A stretch of DNA of 34,974 nt. It comes from Amoebophrya sp. AT5.2 (taxonomy: Eukaryota > Sar > Dinophyceae > Syndiniales > Amoebophryaceae). The translations under genes were made by a program, and so were the position numbers. Position 1 is the stretch's first letter, and each line of letters opens with the position of its first letter. Shown here one piece after another: positions 30,819 to 34,974 of this stretch. The notes beneath the pieces are model-generated. The model made no database searches, had not been told where the DNA came from, and worked only from the letters and a program-made list of their open reading frames with translations. Location of the stretch: NCBI GenBank assembly GCA_005223375.1, contig RXOD01003949.1, positions 1 to 34,974 on the forward strand, written 5' to 3'.

Positions 30819-33101
30819 ATGATGCGTGCAGCTGCTGGTCGTACCAGCACGACACACATGGCCGCGGCGGGTCCGGCACCTAGCCGCTGGCAGCTGGCCT
30901 CAATCCCGTTATGCGGGCTGGAGTGGGCACAGCGGCGGCTCCACCTGATCCATCGCAGAACCGCAATTCCACCACCAGCTGTGCTTACCTGCCGCCGGAC
31001 CTACGTCGGTTGCTCGCACCCACGACGCCGGAACTCCTTCCTGATGGATCACGTCCAGAACACAGTGCTTCGCCCCCTGGGGATGGAAAAATTCACCGAG
31101 ACGCAGGCCCTCGCGTTGCCAACGCTTTTTGCCGAGAACGCGCGTTCTGTGCTGGTGCGGGCGCCCACGGGAAGCGGGAAGACCCTGTGCTACCTCCTCG
31201 CCACGCTCAAGCAGCTGGGCGACGACCCGCGGTTCCGAGTCGACACGGAACGTGAAGAACGAGCGCAGGAGATCTCTCGGGACGAAAACGCCAGGAGCGG
31301 GTCAACTACTACATGCTCCTCGGAGGAAGTCGAAGTCGAGCTTTCGGCGGGCACCAGCGTCGGTGTACGCGCCTTGATCATCGCGCCGTCGCGCGAGCTG
31401 GCCCTCCAGATCTCGAGCGAAGCCGAGAAAGTCGTGGGGTCGAGCAAGGCGATCTGCTGCCTCGTCGGGGGAGTCCGGTCCCGCAAGCAGGACTGCGGAG
31501 AATTGAAGAAGCGACGGCCCGATATCGTGGTCGCGACGCCGGGGAGGCTGATCGACCACTTCGAGCAGACATTGTTCTTCCACGACTTGTTCAAGCACCT
31601 GCAAGTCGTCGTGCTGGACGAAGCTGATCGCTTGTGCGAGATGGCGTTTCTGGAGGACCTGAAACGAGTCTTGTCGTACATAAACTCAGCCGCGACGGGG
31701 ACCGGTGGCGGGGCAGCTAGTGCTGCATCAGGCGAAGCCGCTGTCCGCCCGTCCACTTCGTACTTGCGGTATTTGCTGTTTTCGGCGACGCTACCGCGGA
31801 GACTCGAGTCGAACGTGATTGCGCGGTACATCGACAGCTCGATCTTGCGTGTCGAGTGCGGGCTGCAGAACAGATCGGAGGCCGCAGACGCCGGGGATGA
31901 AATCGGGAGGACGCCGTGTGCGGGAGGGTATGATCGAAACGGAGTTGTACTGGCTGGCGAGGCATCGAGCGGCGATCCGGCTGAGGGTCAGCCACGAGCA
32001 GAAGCTGGAAATGTTCAGGCTTACGGCACTTCCAAAGCAGGACAGCAGGAACAATTTCTGACTCCGAAAATGTCGCAGACCGCCGAGATTCTCCCGGCAG
32101 AGTCCATGCTGGCGGCTTTGCGCTACCGTCTCGCCGCCGAGCTACGTGCTAACCCCACATCCTACCGCGTGCTGGTTTTCTTCCCCACCGCTCGCATGAC
32201 GCAGTTCTTCGCGGCGTTTTTTCGCGAGCTACTGCGGTTCCCCGTCCTCGAAATTCACAGCAGGAAAGACGCGCACCAGCGGCTGCGTGTTAGCTCCGAG
32301 TTCGCGAAGGGGAGAGCCGGGATTTTGTTCTCGTCTGACGTCTCAGCGAGGGGCATGGACTACCCGGATGTCACGCTGGTGTTGCAGTTCTGTGCACCGC
32401 ACTCGTTTGACCAGTACGTGCACAGGATCGGGCGGACTGCGCGCGCGGGGAAGACGGGACGAGCGCACTTGCTGTTGTCGCACTTTGAGCAGAAGTTTGC
32501 GGATCTGTTGAGGGGTGCAGCGGAACAAGGTGCTGAAGATGTGTCTTCGGCCGCCGGGACGAGGTCAAACGCTGATGGACATGGAACCTACGCAGCAGAG
32601 CAAAGCGACGCCTTCGCAGCGGGACGAGCAAGAACGAAGCCACCACGAAATATTGACAACTCGCTCGATCACGGGGCCGTGAAATTTCTCGATAATTCCC
32701 GAACGGCTTACTACTCGGAAGCCTTGAATGCAGCGACGATGGCGTGGCAGTCCTCCACGAGCATGAATTCGCTTGCCGCAGCCGCCTTCGTTTCCCTTCT
32801 GGGCCACTTCAAGCTGTACACAAACGTGCTTTCCCTAAATGAGGACCAGGTTGTGCAGGTGGCGACTCTCATCCTGACGGGCTGCGGAATGGTGCAGACG
32901 CCGGTGATATCGCGGGAGCTAGCGGAGAACCTGGGCTTGGCGGAACATCCTGGACTGAAGATTGCGAACGATCTAGCGGCCGGCAGTGTGCCAGAAGAGC
33001 TGCTGGACCCGTGTTTGAGGATGCCGGGCGCTGGAAAGCGCGGCGGTGGAGGTCGGAGCGGGGGGCGTGGCGGCCACGGGCGGAGAAAAATGTTTTTGTG
33101 A
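30819..33101 (+). CDS. DEAD-box ATP-dependent RNA helicase, 760 aa, probably mitochondrial
   Basis: A complete single-exon helicase. All core motifs are present: Q-motif glutamine Q96; motif I APTGSGKT (115-122); Ia PSREL (190-194); Ib TPGR (240-243); II DEAD (267-270); III SAT (322-324); IV VLVFFPTARM (451-460); V SSDVSARGMD (505-514); VI HRIGRTARAG (535-544). The motif V wording, ARGMDYPDVTLVLQF, and the HRIGRTARAGK context are close to the MSS116 group of organellar RNA helicases. The first 75 residues have several Arg and almost no acidic residues, as in mitochondrial transit peptides. The C-terminus is an RGG-type tail (KRGGGGRSGGRGGHGRR) that can bind RNA. Low-complexity insertions interrupt the core between motifs I and Ia (about 138-180) and between III and IV (about 350-425). 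The location call is inference. Confidence 0.88.
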   Translation: MMRAAAGRTSTTHMAAAGPAPSRWQLASIPLCGLEWAQRRLHLIHRRTAIPPPAVLTCRRTYVGCSHPRRRNSFLMDHVQNTVLRPLGMEKFTETQALALPTLFAENARSVLVRAPTGSGKTLCYLLATLKQLGDDPRFRVDTEREERAQEISRDENARSGSTTTCSSEEVEVELSAGTSVGVRALIIAPSRELALQISSEAEKVVGSSKAICCLVGGVRSRKQDCGELKKRRPDIVVATPGRLIDHFEQTLFFHDLFKHLQVVVLDEADRLCEMAFLEDLKRVLSYINSAATGTGGGAASAASGEAAVRPSTSYLRYLLFSATLPRRLESNVIARYIDSSILRVECGLQNRSEAADAGDEIGRTPCAGGYDRNGVVLAGEASSGDPAEGQPRAEAGNVQAYGTSKAGQQEQFLTPKMSQTAEILPAESMLAALRYRLAAELRANPTSYRVLVFFPTARMTQFFAAFFRELLRFPVLEIHSRKDAHQRLRVSSEFAKGRAGILFSSDVSARGMDYPDVTLVLQFCAPHSFDQYVHRIGRTARAGKTGRAHLLLSHFEQKFADLLRGAAEQGAEDVSSAAGTRSNADGHGTYAAEQSDAFAAGRARTKPPRNIDNSLDHGAVKFLDNSRTAYYSEALNAATMAWQSSTSMNSLAAAAFVSLLGHFKLYTNVLSLNEDQVVQVATLILTGCGMVQTPVISRELAENLGLAEHPGLKIANDLAAGSVPEELLDPCLRMPGAGKRGGGGRSGGRGGHGRRKMFL

Positions 33102-33814
33102 TTTTCTGCAGCAGGTGGGAGCCGGTTGGGAGGCCTGGTGGCTGACACTTAGCGATAAAAATTGCACAAACGATGAATACCAAAAGTATGTCTATGGTAA
33201 TCTACTTCCACGATGGATCGTCAATGAATCATGAAATGGCCGCGTGCGCATGCATGCAGCTTCCCACAACATTCATTTTCTGTCGTTGAATGGTGCACGA
33301 TGCGAACATAAGAAAGTACTTACCCAAACTACGTGCCACAGGCTCTCTCCATTTAGGAGCGATGGGTGCAGCGTCGCGGCGCAAAAAGTCGTACTGTGGG
33401 ACGTTCTTTGGCTTTCCTTTGACGGGAAGAAACCCGTCTGGTTTTGCTTTTGACTTCTGAGTGAACTCGTCTCCTTCTGAGTGTAAGAACGTGAGAAGTT
33501 AGCGCGATGGAAATACGCTTCAATCGCTAGAATAGCAAAAAAGAGTTGTTCTCGTCAACGTCAGCGTCGTCGTTAACGCATCGATTTCGTGTTCCGAGGT
33601 GCGGTATTCGAAAAATATTTATAGGACGCAGGAGACGCACCGAAACAAGAGATTAGATGGATCTTCTAGATCATGATCATCTGATGTATACTGATACTCG
33701 TACCTCCACTTCAACCGGCGAGGATAGGATTCTGAAACATTAAACTGTACGTATCAAATCTATACTCTTTATTTTTTAGTACTGTTTACAGCAAAACATA
33801 CCCGCCGCCGCACG
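33102..33814. other. Spacer
   Basis: No supported gene. A 33-codon ATG frame at about 33361-33462 (MGAASRRKKSYCG) contains a GTACTG that could be a donor, but it does not join the next gene in phase. Confidence 0.4.
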
Positions 33815-34974
33815 ATGCTCTCTACCTTGATCGACGCGGCTACGCCGCTCGTGAACCTCGGTTTCGAGTACAATGAGCATCTCCGTGCGAACCACCTCCA
33901 CAAGGAGGCGATTCTCCAGACCCTGCGCGTCCACGAGGCGGAGACGCAAGCGAGCAAGGAGTACCACCGCGTTGAAGTGAAACAGTCCAACGACCAGCAC
34001 GCGCGTGAGCTGCTCCAAGCCAAGGTGCAGCACGAAGAGAACATCGATTCGGAGCGGCGGTCGGCGATCAGAGAAAACCTGCGCGACGAGTGGTCACAAA
34101 TTACGGAGAAGGCGGAAACGGTGCTGATCGTGAACACGTTGATTCTGGGGGTGGCGTTCACAATGCTGATCGAGGGGCCGCTGCCAGACGAGATGATTCT
34201 GGAGTACCCGGTTCTGGCACAAGTCTACACGAGCAGCTTGAGTTTGTGGTACTGCGCTGTGGTAAGTATCTCGTTCCAGGATGTGGATGTGTACGTTGTA
34301 GTCGCTGACGTCCTGTCAGAGGTTCACATACGCGCCGGCAGACGCAGCCCCATCTTTGAAAATGAAAATCTCTATTTCAGTTTGGCGACGCTGCTGCTTT
34401 CCGTCCGCTATTCCATGGTTTTGCGTTTCCGCGTTGGGAGGACAATCGTGAATGAGATGCGCACCGCCATCCACCGTGCACTCAACCTCGACCGCCGCTT
34501 CCGGCTCTCTGAGCAGTACCAGCAGTGCAATCGTGCGAAGCTTGCCATAGCGGCCTGCGACGACATAACGCACCCTACCCGTCTGAAGAAGGTGCAAAGC
34601 CTTCCGCGGCAAGTTGCCATCGCCAACGAGGTGCGGAACTTCGCCAAGAATGCCCAGGAAGGGACTTCGTCTAAGGCGGGCGTGGGTGGAGGTGGTTTCT
34701 CATCATCTTCGGCGTCTTCGAGAAGGAATAAAAACCGCTCGTACCACATTCGCGAAGCGCCACGACTGGGCGCAAACCGGTTTGCCGACCGCCCAATTCC
34801 GGAGGCTATTCGCAGTGGGACTTCGGGCGTCTTTTCCACAAAGAAATGGGCAGCGAAGGGGGCAACCGCTGATGAAACAGAGCAGGCACGAGCACCGGCG
34901 GGCAGCACAAAGCAAATGCCAGGAGAGCTCGATGTCAGCAACTACAGCAGCGGCTCTTCGTCTTCGCTGGCGGG
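33815..34974 (+). CDS. Coiled-coil membrane protein with two hydrophobic helices, partial
   Basis: Exon 1 33815-34248 and exon 2 from 34381, which is still open where the window ends, so the 3' end is missing. Residues about 15-100 are a charged helix or coiled coil (HEAETQASKEYHRVEVKQSN). The first membrane helix is VLIVNTLILGVAFTMLIEG (about 108-126), the second SLSLCLATLLLSVRYSMVL after the splice. A basic, helical segment and a Ser/Gly-rich tail follow. The G-x-A-F-x-x-L-I-E pattern in helix 1 and the preceding coiled coil recall the pore helix of Orai-type calcium channels, but helices 3 and 4 are not seen, so I do not assign that family. The donor GTACTG (34249) keeps the frame. The stronger-looking GTAAGT at 34262 would not. 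The 132-nt intron has no stop, so retention is possible. Confidence 0.55.
   Translation, partial: MLSTLIDAATPLVNLGFEYNEHLRANHLHKEAILQTLRVHEAETQASKEYHRVEVKQSNDQHARELLQAKVQHEENIDSERRSAIRENLRDEWSQITEKAETVLIVNTLILGVAFTMLIEGPLPDEMILEYPVLAQVYTSSLSLWYCAVVSISFQDVDVYVVVADVLSEVHIRAGRRSPIFENENLYFSLATLLLSVRYSMVLRFRVGRTIVNEMRTAIHRALNLDRRFRLSEQYQQCNRAKLAIAACDDITHPTRLKKVQSLPRQVAIANEVRNFAKNAQEGTSSKAGVGGGGFSSSSASSRRNKNRSYHIREAPRLGANRFADRPIPEAIRSGTSGVFSTKKWAAKGATADETEQARAPAGSTKQMPGELDVSNYSSGSSSSLA

Noticed and set aside
34262..34380. GTAAGT donor for the last gene's intron
   Set aside because: It looks stronger than GTACTG at 34249, but it shifts the frame out of the second membrane helix.

Overview
This is a stretch of eukaryotic nuclear genome, almost certainly from the dinoflagellate lineage. 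The strongest sign is an exact 22-nt copy of the dinoflagellate spliced-leader sequence (positions 25116-25137) just upstream of an intronless gene. Every gene I can support lies on the + strand, as is common in dinoflagellates. Genes are close together (spacers of about 0.2-1.6 kb) and introns are short (85-351 nt). Many donor sites read GTAC rather than GTAAG. One intron, in the ERD2-like gene, has no possible GT-AG boundary and carries terminal inverted repeats and a 5-nt direct repeat. Compact genes plus introner-like, non-canonically spliced introns suggest a Syndiniales parasite such as Amoebophrya. That last step is inference.

Layout: 1-2.2 kb, KDEL-receptor (ERD2) family membrane protein in four exons. 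2.2-3.6 kb, spacer with a possible DGAT2-like exon relic and a perfect hairpin. 3.6-4.4 kb, single-exon orphan. 4.4-6.1 kb, gene-free region with an inverted-repeat-bounded element holding an 86-bp tandem array and palindromes. 6.1-7.5 kb, secretory single-pass membrane orphan. 8.3-9.3 kb, three-exon secreted Cys-containing protein with a GPI-like tail. 10.0-10.5 kb, RNA polymerase I subunit RPA12. 11.0-17.0 kb, four-exon 1877-residue disordered protein. 17.9-18.8 kb, reticulon-like ER-shaping protein. 19.9-23.6 kb, 2OG-Fe(II) oxygenase with a duplicated C-terminal module and a histone-H1-like tail. 23.8-24.2 kb, 99-residue two-exon orphan. 25.1-26.5 kb, apparent retrogene with the spliced-leader relic and an internal in-frame stop. 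27.4-30.0 kb, four-exon charged/RS-like protein. 30.3-30.8 kb, possible orphan terminal exon. 30.8-33.1 kb, DEAD-box RNA helicase. 33.8 kb to the end, a two-helix coiled-coil membrane protein running off the window.

The genes do not form a pathway; the neighbourhood mixes secretory-pathway, transcription/RNA and orphan genes. Exon joins were derived by hand by requiring frame continuity, and all joined coding regions close in frame. The most unusual biology here is how introns and genes arise: DNA-element-like introns, a possible duplication-derived intron, a degenerate donor code, and an mRNA-derived gene copy.
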